Assembly (NCBI RefSeq): GCF_010983895.1
Contig: NZ_CP048836.1
Span: 3,906,001 to 3,970,000, forward strand
DNA length: 64,000 bases
Origin: Nitrogeniibacter mangrovi
Lineage (GTDB): Bacteria > Pseudomonadota > Gammaproteobacteria > Burkholderiales > Rhodocyclaceae
Reading direction: 5' to 3'
Positions within the stretch are counted from its first letter, which is position 1. The number at the start of each line of letters is the position of its first letter. Positions 1-11,772 of the stretch are shown in pieces. The notes beneath the pieces were generated by a model. It ran no database searches, had not been told where the DNA came from, and saw nothing but the letters and a program-made list of their open reading frames with translations. The translations under genes and the position numbers were made by a program.

Positions 1-410
1 TGCACACCAAGGCCATCCTGACCCGGGACGACGTCGCCCGTATCCTGGCCGCCGCGCGGGCGGAAGCAGGCGCGCACCCATGGGCGGTTTCCATCGCCGT
101 GGTGGACGACGGCGGCCATCCGCTGGCGCTGGAGCGCCTCGACGGCTGCGCGCCCATCGGCGCCTACATCTGCATGGAGAAGGCACGCACGGCGGCCCTG
201 GGGCGGCGCGAGTCGCAGGGCTACGAGGACATGATCAACGGTGGCCGCACCGCCTTTCTCTCAGTGCCCCGACTCAGCGGCCTGCTCACGGGCGGGATCC
301 CCATCCTCGTCGACGGTCAGGTGGTGGGCGCGATCGGGGTGTCCGGTGTCCAGCCCGATCAGGATGCTCAGGTGGCCCGGGCGGGCGCAGCCGCGCTCGG
401 CCGGTCCTGA
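1..410 (+). CDS. GlcG/HbpS-family (DUF336) putative heme-binding protein, 5' edge cut
   Basis: The reading frame is open from base 3. Bases 1-2 are TG followed by CAC-ACC-AAG, so the window probably opens on the second base of the start codon and nearly the whole protein (about 136 residues) is visible. The VVDDGGHPLALERLDG segment, the conserved E-K-A-R-T-A helix and the C-terminal PILVDGQVVGAIGVSG strand are hallmarks of the GlcG/HbpS (DUF336) fold. Members bind heme or sit in glycolate and alcohol-oxidation operons; no pathway gene is visible here, so the substrate is unknown. The 3' end overlaps the convergent small gene at 368-610 by 43 bases. Confidence 0.8.
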   Translation, partial: HTKAILTRDDVARILAAARAEAGAHPWAVSIAVVDDGGHPLALERLDGCAPIGAYICMEKARTAALGRRESQGYEDMINGGRTAFLSVPRLSGLLTGGIPILVDGQVVGAIGVSGVQPDQDAQVARAGAAALGRS

Positions 411-610
411 TCGAGCACATAGCGCTGGGTCCGCCACACGCGGATGCTATCGACGGCCAGGGTGAAATCGGCAAAGGAGAGCCGATCGAGCAGCGACAGA
501 TCGAAGGGGCCACCCAATTTCATGGCATTCAACAGGGCGCCGAACACGCGGATCACGACGGGGTCGTCGGTCTCCTGCAGGCGCGTCTGGAGTTGATAAA
601 GACTGGACAT
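368..610 (-). CDS. Small hypothetical protein (80 aa)
   Basis: I do not recognise this family. The protein begins MSSLYQLQTRL, has a predicted helical middle (VIRVFGALLNAM) and a disordered Ala/Pro-rich tail. I chose the ATG at 610 over the longer frame reaching 763 because a GGAG Shine-Dalgarno-like sequence lies about 7 bases upstream and the extra N-terminal residues are Arg/Pro-rich translated spacer. It converges on and overlaps the GlcG-like gene. It looks like a genuine but uncharacterised small soluble protein. Confidence 0.5.
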   Translation of the reverse strand: MSSLYQLQTRLQETDDPVVIRVFGALLNAMKLGGPFDLSLLDRLSFADFTLAVDSIRVWRTQRYVLDQDRPSAAAPARAT

Positions 611-786
611 GGCATGCTCCGGTGGGGGTTCTTGAACGGTCTCCGGTCCCATCCCTGATGTCCGCTCCTCTGCCGGGCGTTCGGACCGCTCGCCCAGAAA
701 CGAACGAACGGACGGAATTGTACGCCCATCCGGCACGCGACCTCCCGCGACACTCGGCCGCACCCCGACACGGGACGCAGCCTCAT

Positions 787-802
787 CGGTGCCACGGCAC
801 CG
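787..802. terminator. Perfect 7-bp stem-loop, possible transcription terminator
   Basis: CGGTGCC-AC-GGCACCG forms a perfect inverted repeat in the 280-base gap between the two leftward small genes. No T-run follows on either strand, so a terminator role is only a guess. Otherwise the gap shows nothing I can name. Confidence 0.25.
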
Positions 803-888
803 GTCGGACAGTCATGATGATTCGACGGGCGGCACCCCGGTGCATGGAGCGTTCGTCCGCAGCGCCCTGGCGCGCCACGTGCCGGCCC

Positions 889-1212
889 TCATTTGTCGTG
901 CTTGTGCGCGGCCTTGAATCCCGCGCCGCCGGACTCGTCGAGCACGTTGGCGAACGCGCTCAGCGCCAGGCGATCGAAGGCGGGGTGACCGTCGACGGTT
1001 ACCAGCGCGCGGGCGCTGGCCGCCTGGAGGCGCAGCCGTGCGGCCGCCGCCTCGGCGGCGCGCGCGCTGACCGCGGCGGCCTCCATTTCGGCGGCGCGCA
1101 TCTCGAGCAGATCGGCGATCAGATCGCCGATCCGCTTGACCGTGATGCGCGCTGCGCCCGTGCCGCGACAGACCGCGTCGTCATCGGTCCGGTGCTTTCG
1201 ATCGGGTGACAT
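889..1212 (-). CDS. Ala-rich small hypothetical protein (107 aa)
   Basis: An AGGGAGG ribosome-binding site lies 6-7 bases before the ATG, so translation is likely. The middle is a long Ala/Glu/Arg helix (MRAAEMEAAAVSARAAEAAAA), probably coiled coil, followed by DGHPAFDRLALSAFANVLDE and a charged C-terminus ending in HKHDK. There is no signal peptide or membrane segment. I do not recognise the family. It stands alone between two unrelated leftward genes. Confidence 0.6.
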   Translation of the reverse strand: MSPDRKHRTDDDAVCRGTGAARITVKRIGDLIADLLEMRAAEMEAAAVSARAAEAAAARLRLQAASARALVTVDGHPAFDRLALSAFANVLDESGGAGFKAAHKHDK

Positions 1213-1329
1213 CGGCGTCCCTCCCTGGGCCGGTCGCCGTCCTCCCGCGGGTGCGAGCCCGCCACAGGACGCTTACTTTGGTTCTAGGCCACGCGGTGCC
1301 CCGGTGCAAACGCCAGGGGCTCGCACGGC

Positions 1330-1686
1330 TCAAGGGGCGACGATGCCGATGCGGAAGCCGTTCAGCAGCTGGTCCGCCCCCGGCGAATGCGGGCGCCCCC
1401 GGGTCTTGGTGTTGTAGGCCTCGGTGGCCTCCTTGCCGCACCAGGGCACGATCACCGACGGGCGGGTGGGATGGTCGGGCAGGTAGGCGGACAGGTCGTA
1501 GACCTGGCCGCGGATCGCCATCCAGCAGTCGCCCTCGGTGCCGTGGCGAGCCACCTCGGCAAGCGTGTAGGTCGGGACCGGAGGCGTGGCGGGCGCGCCG
1601 CCCGGTCCGACATCGGCGGCCGCCCGGACACCGATCACGAAGCACCAGAACAGGGCGGTGCCGACCCAGAAGAGCGTGCGCATCAT
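1330..1686 (-). CDS. Secreted cytochrome b5-like heme-binding protein
   Basis: A 118-residue protein with an N-terminal signal or anchor helix (residues 3-22, Leu/Phe/Val-rich), then a cytochrome b5-like domain: YTLAEVARHGTEGDCWMAIRG, QVYDLSAYLPDHP and NGFRIG. The two expected axial heme ligands can be seen as His72 (in DHP) and His100 (in RPHSPG). The start ATG overlaps the stop of the upstream flavocytochrome gene in an ATGA arrangement, so the two are translationally coupled. The protein is probably a periplasmic electron carrier working with that reductase. Cytochrome b5-domain proteins of this short secreted form occur widely in proteobacteria; the electron acceptor is not shown by the sequence. 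Confidence 0.85.
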   Translation of the reverse strand: MMRTLFWVGTALFWCFVIGVRAAADVGPGGAPATPPVPTYTLAEVARHGTEGDCWMAIRGQVYDLSAYLPDHPTRPSVIVPWCGKEATEAYNTKTRGRPHSPGADQLLNGFRIGIVAP

Positions 1687-2936
1687 CGGAACTCGAACCT
1701 CTCGAAATGAATGTGTTCGTCCGCGGCGCCGCGCGCACGCAGCAGCGCCACCGCCGCGTCCACCAGGCCCGGCGGGCCGCACAGGAAGCACTCGACGCCG
1801 GCCAGCGCGTCCGCCTCGGGCAGGATCGCAGCCAGGTCGGGCGCGCCGTCGCCGCTGGCGTGGGCCACCAGGGTCACGTCCGGATCGGCATCGGCCAGGG
1901 TGACCAGCTCGTCGTGGTAGGCCCCGTCGGCGGCCTCCCGGTACAGATAGATCAGACGCACCGGCGCGGCCACCGTGCCGGCACGCAGCAGCGCCATGAA
2001 GGGGGCGATGCCGATGCCGCCGGCGATCCACAGCGCCGGGCGGCCCGAACCGGCGGCGCCGAAATCGCCGAACGGCCCCTGCACCCGCGCCGCCACGCCC
2101 GCCTCGAGCGTCTGCATGTGCCGGGTGCAGTCGCCCAGCGCCTTGATGCCGACCCGCAGGCTGCCATCCGGCTCGATCGCGGTGAGGGTGAACGGGTGAT
2201 ATTCATGGCACCCCTGAAAATGCGGGCCGTCATGGAAGGCCACGAGCACGAACTGCCCGGCGTGCGCCGCCAGCGCCCGCGCCATGGGGCGCAGGGTGAT
2301 TTCGACTACCGCGCGGGCCGGATGGGCCACCTGCGCGACCACGTGGGGGAGCGCGGCGAGCCCGCAGTCGGCCCGCAGCACGCGCCAGAACAGCACACCG
2401 ATGGCCAGCACCGGCATCCACCACAGCCATTGCTCGAGCCCGAGCATCACCAGATGCGCCGGTGACACCACCACCGCCAGCGCCAGCAGGCCGTGCAGCG
2501 CCCGCCAGCGGCCGTAGGCGAGCCGTGGCGACAGGGCCACGCCGAGGCCGATCATCAGGCACAGCAAGGCGGCCCAGCCCAGCCACCCGGCCGCGCCCTG
2601 TTGCAGGGGGGCGACGCTTGCCCAGGCGATGGCGGGCGATTCGGGCAGCGCTTCCATCGCCAGCGCCACCGGATGCAGCAGGAGCACCAGATAGGCCAGC
2701 ACGCCGAGGTGATGATGCCAGGCGTACATGCGCCCCAGCCCGCCCAGCACGCGGGCCAGCCAGGGCTCGCGCAGCATGGTGACCAGGCTGGCGAAAAGCA
2801 GGCCGTAGCCGAGCCAGCCGGTGACGATGGCCACGCTCCGCCACCCGCCCAGCGTCCCCGGCCAGGCCCACCACACCGGCCCGCCGACGAGCGCCAGCAC
2901 CAGCATCGGCAGCAGGACGCGCGACACGCGCTTCAT
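1683..2936 (-). CDS. Ferric-reductase-like transmembrane flavocytochrome with FAD/NAD(P)H domain
   Basis: The 417-residue protein begins with several transmembrane helices carrying histidines suited to heme b (YAWHHHLGVLAYLVLLLHP), as in the ferric reductase-like/NOX fold. A ferredoxin-reductase-type module follows: HPFTLTA (FAD binding), GGIGIAPFMALLRA (nucleotide binding), CGPPGLVDAA and the terminal FERFEFR. It should pass electrons from NAD(P)H through FAD to membrane heme and outward. I chose the ATG at 2936, preceded by GAGGG, because the longer frame adds 14 non-conserved residues. Its partner is the coupled cytochrome b5-like gene; the small exported gene at 2947-3243 is just upstream. 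Confidence 0.85.
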   Translation of the reverse strand: MKRVSRVLLPMLVLALVGGPVWWAWPGTLGGWRSVAIVTGWLGYGLLFASLVTMLREPWLARVLGGLGRMYAWHHHLGVLAYLVLLLHPVALAMEALPESPAIAWASVAPLQQGAAGWLGWAALLCLMIGLGVALSPRLAYGRWRALHGLLALAVVVSPAHLVMLGLEQWLWWMPVLAIGVLFWRVLRADCGLAALPHVVAQVAHPARAVVEITLRPMARALAAHAGQFVLVAFHDGPHFQGCHEYHPFTLTAIEPDGSLRVGIKALGDCTRHMQTLEAGVAARVQGPFGDFGAAGSGRPALWIAGGIGIAPFMALLRAGTVAAPVRLIYLYREAADGAYHDELVTLADADPDVTLVAHASGDGAPDLAAILPEADALAGVECFLCGPPGLVDAAVALLRARGAADEHIHFERFEFR

Positions 2937-2946
2937 GGCGCCGCCC

Positions 2947-3243
2947 TCACCGGTCCCGGCGCAGGTGGGCGCAGGCATCGCGCCGCACCGACGGCAGGCG
3001 CAGGCCGCGCTCGGCCGCCCGCGCCTCCATGAGCCGATGGTGCTCGAGCTGGTAGGCGTGGCAGGCGTCGTAGTCGGTGAAGCTGCGGATGCGCGCCTGA
3101 TGTTCGATGCGCTCTTCGGGGCTCATCAGCTGCCAGCCGACGGTGTTGCCCTCGTCGGCCCGCCACGGGCCGCGAGCACCGACCGACGCGGCCATCGCCA
3201 GCCCGAGCAGGGCCAGCACCGCATTGCGTCGCGATCGTGTCAT
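2947..3243 (-). CDS. Small exported hypothetical protein (98 aa)
   Basis: A signal peptide (MTRSRRNAVLALLGLAMAAS) precedes a short charged domain with MSPEERIEHQARIRSF, YDACHAYQLEHH and a C-terminal DACAHLR. The two cysteines could form a disulfide. It is the first gene of the leftward cluster, ten bases upstream of the flavocytochrome, and divergent from the metal-efflux operon, which suggests a periplasmic role in the same metal- or redox-related response. I do not know a function for the family. The ATG at 3243 was preferred because it places the signal peptide at the N-terminus. Confidence 0.65.
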   Translation of the reverse strand: MTRSRRNAVLALLGLAMAASVGARGPWRADEGNTVGWQLMSPEERIEHQARIRSFTDYDACHAYQLEHHRLMEARAAERGLRLPSVRRDACAHLRRDR

Positions 3244-3385
3244 GTCGGATCTCCCGCCGGGCACCCCCGGCTCATCAGGGGTGCTGGATGGCCCCACTGT
3301 AGCGCGCTGGCGCGTCGGCACCGTGACCTATGTCAAGCACATCGACCAAACGTCCACGCGCGTCTGTCCACGCGGTTTCCGGCCA

Positions 3386-3402
3386 CTTAAGGATTGCTTA
3401 AG
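3386..3402 (+). promoter_or_regulatory. PmrA/QseB-type response-regulator box upstream of the RND efflux operon
   Basis: CTTAAG-GATTG-CTTAAG is a perfect pair of hexameric half-sites with 5-base spacing, the known form of PmrA/BasR/QseB boxes. It lies 39 bases before the adaptor start and overlaps the expected -35 position of a weak -10-like CATAGA at 3411. OmpR-family regulators typically bind there to activate metal or envelope-stress operons. The regulator itself is not in the window. Because each half-site is palindromic, the box could also serve the divergent leftward genes. Confidence 0.6.
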
Positions 3403-3440
3403 CATCGCTTCATAGACTCGCCGTCACCCCAACCTGGATC

Positions 3441-4525
3441 ATGATCATGTCACGACATCGCTGGCTGCTGGCCGCTCTCCTCGTTGCGCTCGCGGCGCCC
3501 ACCCGGGCCGCCGAGCCGATGCTGCTCAACCCCGCCCAGATGCAGTCCCTGGGCATCGAAACCGCCGAGGCCGGCGCGGCGCCCGCCGGGCGTGAAGGCA
3601 GCCTGCCGGCGCGGGTGCTGGTGCCGGTGGACCAGATGCGCATCGTCGCCGCGCCGGTGGACGGCCGCATCGAGATGCTGGCGGTGGCGCCGGGCATGAG
3701 CGTGCGCGCCGGCCAGACCGTGGCCCGCCTCGCCAGCCCCGAGGCCCTCGCCCTGCAGCGCGATGCCCTGCAGGCGCGCAACCAGTCGGCCCTGCTCGAC
3801 CATAACCGCAAGCGCGACGAGCAGCTGTTCGCCGAAGGCCTGATCCCCGAGTCGCGCCTGCAGGCGACCCGAGCCGCCGCGGCCCAGGCCCGGGCGCTGG
3901 CCAGCGAACGGACCCAGGCCCTGAAACTGGCCGGCATCACGCCGGGCAAGCTCGGCGGGCCGCTCACGCTCAGCTCGCCCATCGATGGCGTGGTGCTGGC
4001 CCAGAACGCGGAAGTCGGCGAACGGGTCTCGAGCACCGCGCCGATCTACCGCATCGCCCAGCTCTCGCCCCTGTGGCTGGAGATCCAGGCGCCGCTGACG
4101 CTGGCCCGCGCGGTGCGCGAGGGCATGGCGGTGCGCATCGCCGGCACCGAGGTGAGCGGCAAGGTGATCGCGGTCGGCCGGGCGGTCGACCCCGAAAGCC
4201 AGACGGTGCTGCTGCGCGCGGCGGTGGACGCGGGCGCCGAGCGCCTGCATCCGGGCCAGGTGGTGGAAGTGTCGATCGACGCGAACATCCACGCCAGCGG
4301 CCAGCGCCTGCCGGCCTCGGCGCTGGCGCGCGAGGGCGGCCGCACGCTGGTGTTCGTACGCACCGCGACCGGCGCCGACGGCGAGCGCTTCGAGGCCCGT
4401 GAGGTGACGGTGCTCGGCCAGGGCGGCGACACGGTCGTGGTCGACGGCGTCAAGGCCGGCGAAACGGTGGCGGTGCAGGGCGTCTCCGGCCTCAAGGCGA
4501 TGCTCACCGGCGTGGGGGCACAGTG

Positions 4526-4526
<1 letters not shown>
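3441..4526 (+). CDS. RND efflux periplasmic adaptor subunit (CusB/CzcB type)
   Basis: A 361-residue membrane-fusion protein. A signal peptide (RHRWLLAALLVALAAPTRA) is followed by the MLLNPAQMQSLGIETAEA segment typical of heavy-metal adaptors, a lipoyl/barrel-sandwich half (GRIEMLAVAPGMSVRAGQTVARL), an alpha-hairpin rich in Ala/Gln (about 100-160), the second half (PIDGVVLAQNAEVGERV) and beta-barrel and membrane-proximal domains. It bridges the inner-membrane pump and the TolC-like channel encoded downstream. Two in-frame ATGs (3441 and 3447) are possible, and neither has a strong Shine-Dalgarno sequence. The stop overlaps the pump start, so the genes are coupled. Confidence 0.9.
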
Positions 4527-7616
<3,090 letters not shown>

Positions 7617-7624
<8 letters not shown>

Positions 7625-7919
7625 CGTACTCCTGACCCTGGTGATGCCCAATGACATCGCCCAGCATGTGGAAGACCTGCTCCTGTCCCATCCCGACCTG
7701 GTACGCGGTTTCACCGCCTGCCAGGCGGAGGGCCACGGCGCCAGCGTCCCCCTGGTCCAGCCCGAAGAACTGGTGAGCGGCCATGCGCCGCGCACCGAAA
7801 TCCAGACCGTCGGGCCCGAGCCGTCCATGCGCGCGGTGCTCGAACTGATCCACACCCACCTGCCTGGCGCCAATGTCTTCTATTGGCTCCAGCCGGTCCT
7901 CGCGATGGGGCGCCTATGA
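7617..7919 (+). CDS. DUF3240 protein, accessory to metal RND pump
   Basis: A 100-residue soluble protein starting at GTG 7617 behind GGAGG with 6-base spacing and overlapping the pump stop. It begins VLLTLVMPNDIAQHVEDLLL and ends YWLQPVLAMGRL, with a compact alpha/beta pattern like PII/CutA-sized regulators. DUF3240 proteins are commonly encoded beside CzcA/CusA pumps in beta- and gammaproteobacteria; a metal-sensing or pump-modulating role is inferred from that context only. Its stop overlaps the next start (ATGA), so it belongs to the operon. Confidence 0.8.
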
Positions 7920-9241
7920 AACCGACCACCCCCCTGCTGCCCATCGTCGCGCTCACCGCGCTGCTCCTGGGCGCGCCGGCGCACGCCGCCGACACCCCCG
8001 CCGATCCGGCCCTGCCCGACGCGGCGCTGGTGGCCCGCGTGCTGCTGCAAAGCCCCATGGTGCAGGCGGCCGACGCGCGCATCCGGGTCGCCACCGCCCG
8101 CGAGCGGGAACTGACGGCCGGCCCGCACGAGTGGACCGTCGAGCTGAGCGGCCAGCGCCGCCGCGCCAACCCCAGCGGTGCGCCGTCCGAACGCTTCAAC
8201 GAATGGGGCGCGGCCATCGACCGCACCCAGCGCCTGCCCGGCAAGGCGGCACTGGACGCCCAGCTGGGCGCCGGCGGCGTCGATCTGGCCCAGGTGGCGC
8301 GCGGCGACGCCCTGCACCAGGCGGCGCGCGACCTGCTCGGTGCCTGGTTCGAGTGGCTGCGCGGCGTCGCGGCGGTCGATCAATGGACCGCCCAGATCGC
8401 CTCGCTCGAGGCCCAGGCGCAGGCCGTGGCGCGTCGCCAGGCGCTCGGCGATGCGGCGCGCCTCGATGCCGTCCAGGCCCAGGCCGCCGTGGCCCAGGCC
8501 CGGGCCGAACTGTCCTCGGCGGTGGCCCGGCGCGACGCGGCCGCCGAACTGTTGCGCCGCCGCTATCCGGCGCTGCCGCTGGCGACCCCGGCGCAGATCG
8601 GCGAGCCGCCCGCGCTCGACAGCGACGCGCAGGCCTGGATCGACGCCATGCTCGAACACAACCATGAACTGAGGCTCGCCCGGGGCCACAGCCGCCAGGC
8701 CCGCCTCGGCGCCCGGCGGGCCGGCCGCGAGCGCACCCCCGACCCCACGCTCGGCCTGTTCGTGTCGAGCGAGCGCGGCGGCGAGGAGAAGGTCATCGGC
8801 GCCCGCCTCAGCATTCCCCTGCCCGGCGGTGGCCGACGTGCCCGCGCCGACGCCGCAGTGGCCGAGGCGGACATGGCGGCGCGGGAGGAAGCCGCTGCCC
8901 TGCAGCGCGCCACCGCCGACGCGGCAACCGCCGTCCATGGCGCCGCCACGGCCCGCCAGGCCTGGCTCGCCAGCCGGCAGGCGAGCGAGCAGCTGGGTCA
9001 GGCGGCCGAGCTGACCGCACGCGCCTACCGCCTCGGCGAGGGCAGCTTCGACGCCCTGCTGCTGGCCCAGCGCCGGGCCCGCGAGGCCGCCCTGGCGACC
9101 CGCCTGCTCCAGCTCGACGCGCTGGAGCGGCACGACCGCGTCCTGCTCGACGCCCATCGTCTGTGGGCGCTCGACGGCGCCGACGACGCGCCGGCCGACG
9201 CCTCCGGCATGCCGCACCCCGACACTCAAGGAGCCCTGTGA
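7916..9241 (+). CDS. TolC-family outer-membrane efflux protein
   Basis: A 441-residue protein with a signal peptide (LPIVALTALLLGAPAHA) and two long Ala/Arg-rich helical repeats typical of outer-membrane efflux proteins (about 60-250 and 270-430). The second carries RLSIPLPGGGRRARADAAVAEADMA and AYRLGEGSFDALLLAQRRA, a familiar CusC/CzcC pattern. It forms the outer channel of the tripartite metal pump. The ATG at 7916 is chosen because it overlaps the DUF3240 stop and gives a clean signal peptide. Unlike many CusC proteins it lacks an obvious lipobox. Confidence 0.85.
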   Translation: MKPTTPLLPIVALTALLLGAPAHAADTPADPALPDAALVARVLLQSPMVQAADARIRVATARERELTAGPHEWTVELSGQRRRANPSGAPSERFNEWGAAIDRTQRLPGKAALDAQLGAGGVDLAQVARGDALHQAARDLLGAWFEWLRGVAAVDQWTAQIASLEAQAQAVARRQALGDAARLDAVQAQAAVAQARAELSSAVARRDAAAELLRRRYPALPLATPAQIGEPPALDSDAQAWIDAMLEHNHELRLARGHSRQARLGARRAGRERTPDPTLGLFVSSERGGEEKVIGARLSIPLPGGGRRARADAAVAEADMAAREEAAALQRATADAATAVHGAATARQAWLASRQASEQLGQAAELTARAYRLGEGSFDALLLAQRRAREAALATRLLQLDALERHDRVLLDAHRLWALDGADDAPADASGMPHPDTQGAL

Positions 9242-9885
9242 TGATGCCCCGATTCGCCGCCGGCCTCGCGCTGGCCCTCACCCTGGCCGGCTGCGCCGCA
9301 ACCCCCACCCCGCCAAGGTCCGCCGCGGCGCGCACGGACGGCCTGGCGGTCCTGTCCCTGACCGTGGCCGCCCCGGCCGGCACCCGCGTCTCGCGCTTCG
9401 AATACCGCCTCCGTCCGGTGGCGCAGCCCCCCATGAACCAGGCCCGCGTGGAACGCTACTACCGCTCGGAACGCGAACATGCCCGCGCACTGGGCACCCG
9501 CACGACCGCCACCGGCGCACCGGCCGACCGGCCGCTGCCCGTCGTCGGTCAGGGCGCCGGTGACGCGGGCGCGATCCGCGAGGACTCGGGCACCGTGGGC
9601 CGGGTCGCCGTGCTGCGCCTGGCCCCTGGCACCTACGAGCTGCGCGATTGGCGGCTGGTCCTGGCGGATCGCCACGGCAAGCTGGCGCTCACGCCGCCGC
9701 ATCCTGTCGTCTACCGGTTCACGGTCCCGGCCGACGGCGGCAGCTACCTGGGCAACGTGCATCTGGCCGTGACCGCGAACCACCAGTACCGGTTTGCGCT
9801 GGCCGATCGCCGTGCGCGCGATCTGGCCCTGGCCGGCGGCACCGACACCGCCCTCGCCTACCGGCCCGGACAGCTCACCCCCTGA
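9241..9885 (+). CDS. Putative outer-membrane lipoprotein, last gene of the efflux operon
   Basis: A 214-residue protein with a lipoprotein signal ending in LTLAGCAA. The mature part is beta-rich (TYELRDWRLVLADRHGK, VYRFTVPADGGSYLGNVHLAV), suggesting a periplasmic beta-sandwich. I do not recognise the family. The start ATG shares one base with the TolC-like stop; a second ATG follows at 9244. Placement in the operon suggests a role in metal resistance or envelope maintenance. A strong hairpin follows the gene. Confidence 0.7.
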   Translation: MMPRFAAGLALALTLAGCAATPTPPRSAAARTDGLAVLSLTVAAPAGTRVSRFEYRLRPVAQPPMNQARVERYYRSEREHARALGTRTTATGAPADRPLPVVGQGAGDAGAIREDSGTVGRVAVLRLAPGTYELRDWRLVLADRHGKLALTPPHPVVYRFTVPADGGSYLGNVHLAVTANHQYRFALADRRARDLALAGGTDTALAYRPGQLTP

Positions 9886-9907
9886 CCGGAACTCCCCGGC
9901 GCCGCAC

Positions 9908-9939
9908 CCGGCACGCGCTTCATTTCACGCGCGTGCCGG
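9908..9939 (+). terminator. 11-bp GC-rich hairpin after the efflux operon
   Basis: CCGGCACGCGC pairs perfectly with GCGCGTGCCGG across a 10-base loop, 22 bases after the lipoprotein stop. No T-run follows, but its place at the operon end and before the next independent gene suggests a terminator or mRNA 3'-end stabiliser. Confidence 0.5.
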
Positions 9940-9976
9940 TGCATGATGGAGGCCCCGTCACTTCGGCGCCGCCGCC

Positions 9977-10504
9977 ATGAACCCACCCCTCATCCGCCGC
10001 GCCACGCCCGCCGACCTGCCACGCTGTCTGGCCATCTACACCCCGTACGTGCTCGAGAGCCTGGCCACCTTCGAAGAGGTGCCGCCCGGGGCGGACGCCT
10101 TCGCCGAGCGCTTCCAGGCCATCGGCGCGACCGGCCTGCCCTACCTGGTGGCCGAACGGGACGGCCGGGTGCTCGGCTATGCCTACGCGGCGGCCTACCG
10201 TGCGCGCGCCGCCTACCGGCACACGGTGGAGAACTCCATCTACGTGGACCGCGCGGCCCATCGCCAGGGCACGGGACGGGCGCTGCTCGAGGCCTTGCTG
10301 GACGAATGCACGCGCGGGCCGTGGCGGCAGATGGTGGCGGTGATCGGCGATTCGGCCAACGCGGCCTCGATCGCCCTGCATGCGCGTTGCGGCTTTCGCA
10401 CCGCGGGCACGCTCGAGTCGGTGGGCTTCAAGTTCGGCCGCTGGGTCGACACCGTGCTGATGCAGCGCCCGCTGGGCGCGGGCGACACCCAGGCGCCGGC
10501 CTGA
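9977..10504 (+). CDS. GNAT acetyltransferase, phosphinothricin/methionine-sulfoximine type
   Basis: A 175-residue single-domain GNAT. The N-terminus IRRATPADLPRCLAIY, YAYAAAYRARAAYRHTVENSIYVDRAAHRQGTGRALL (with the acetyl-CoA pyrophosphate loop HRQGTG) and FRTAGTLESVGFKFGRWVDTVLMQ match the PAT/MddA group, which acetylates glutamate analogues such as phosphinothricin or methionine sulfoximine. The native substrate in most bacteria is probably methionine sulfoximine or a similar amino acid. The gene stands alone, convergent with the leftward exporter at 10514. Confidence 0.85.
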   Translation: MNPPLIRRATPADLPRCLAIYTPYVLESLATFEEVPPGADAFAERFQAIGATGLPYLVAERDGRVLGYAYAAAYRARAAYRHTVENSIYVDRAAHRQGTGRALLEALLDECTRGPWRQMVAVIGDSANAASIALHARCGFRTAGTLESVGFKFGRWVDTVLMQRPLGAGDTQAPA

Positions 10505-10513
10505 GCACGCGGC

Positions 10514-11704
10514 TCAGGCGCTGCGTTGCTGCAGCCGCCGCACCCCCAGATAGGCGAGGAAACCCAGGCTCAGGTAGGCGCCCATGCCCAGGCTCAGGCG
10601 CGCCGTGCTCGCCCACAGCAGCGGTGCGAACACCCCGGCGGTGAGCGCGTTGGTGGCCGTCTGCATGAAGCTCTGGCAGCTGGAGACCATGCCGCGCCGC
10701 GCCGGGAACAGGTCCAGCGCCATGAGGGTGAGGTTGGGCATCGCCATGGACATGCCCAGCACGTAGAGCGGAACCGGCAGGATGCTCAGCGGCAGGCTGG
10801 GCGGCCACCCCTGGTTGATGCCGACATTCACCGCCGCCGCCGCACCCATGGCCGCGAAACCGGTGAGGATGGTGCGCCCCGGCGTCCAGTGACTGGCCAC
10901 CCGCCCCGACAGCCAGGCCCCGGTCATCATGCCGACCATGGCGGGAATGAACAGCCAGCCGAAGCCCTGCTCGGACACCCCCAGATGGTCCACCAGAAAG
11001 GTGGGTGCCGAGAGCACATACAGGAAGAAACCGTTGAAGTTGAGGGCGATGGCGGCGCCGATGAGCAGGAAGCGGCCGCTGCGCAGCACCGAGCCGTAAC
11101 CCCGCGCCACATTGACCGGATGCAGGCTCTGGCGCTTCTCGGGCGGGTGGGTCTCGGGCAGCTTGAAGTAGCTCACCGCGCCGAGCAGCGCGCCGAGCAG
11201 CGCGAGGAACCAGAAGATGGCCTGCCAGGGCAGCACCGCCAGGATCGCCCCGCCGAGGATCGGCGCCACCGCCGGCGCGATGGCGAACATCATCACCACA
11301 TGGGACATGAGCCGCTGCGCCTGCGGCCCCTCGAGCACATCGCGCACCACGGCCCGACCGACCACGATGCCCGCGCCGCCGCACAGCCCCTGCAGCGCCC
11401 GCCCGATCCACAGCCACTCGATGCCCGGCGCCAGGGCGCACACCGCCGAGGCCACGGCATACAGCGACAGGGCGGCGAGAATCACCCGGCGACGGCCGAA
11501 GCTGTCCGACAGCGCGCCATGCCAGAACACCATCAGCGCGAACGGAATCAGGTAGGCGGTGAGGGTGAGCTGCACCTCGTAGCGGCTCGCCCCCAGGTCC
11601 GCGGCGATGTCGTGGAAGGCGGGCAGGTAGGTGTCGATGGAGAACGGCCCGAGGGCCGCGAGGGCGGCCAGGATGGGCGCGAGAACGCGGATGGAAACCG
11701 GCAT
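10514..11704 (-). CDS. Bcr/CflA-family MFS drug exporter
   Basis: A 396-residue major-facilitator protein with about twelve membrane helices. The start ILAALAALGPFSIDTYLPAF is the Bcr/CflA signature. The loop 2-3 motif GALSDSFGRRRVILAAL and motif C-like GGAGIVVGRAVVRDV place it in the DHA1 drug:proton antiporters. It should export small toxic compounds (bicyclomycin, sulfonamides and chloramphenicol are known for relatives). Members are around 400 residues, so this one is full length. It lies between the GNAT gene and the comM remnant. Confidence 0.88.
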   Translation of the reverse strand: MPVSIRVLAPILAALAALGPFSIDTYLPAFHDIAADLGASRYEVQLTLTAYLIPFALMVFWHGALSDSFGRRRVILAALSLYAVASAVCALAPGIEWLWIGRALQGLCGGAGIVVGRAVVRDVLEGPQAQRLMSHVVMMFAIAPAVAPILGGAILAVLPWQAIFWFLALLGALLGAVSYFKLPETHPPEKRQSLHPVNVARGYGSVLRSGRFLLIGAAIALNFNGFFLYVLSAPTFLVDHLGVSEQGFGWLFIPAMVGMMTGAWLSGRVASHWTPGRTILTGFAAMGAAAAVNVGINQGWPPSLPLSILPVPLYVLGMSMAMPNLTLMALDLFPARRGMVSSCQSFMQTATNALTAGVFAPLLWASTARLSLGMGAYLSLGFLAYLGVRRLQQRSA

Positions 11705-11772
11705 GGGGTCGGGGCGGGGGATCTTGTTATGGGGAATCCGCCCAGTGTAGCGCGTCCCCGCGCGGGGCGGCG

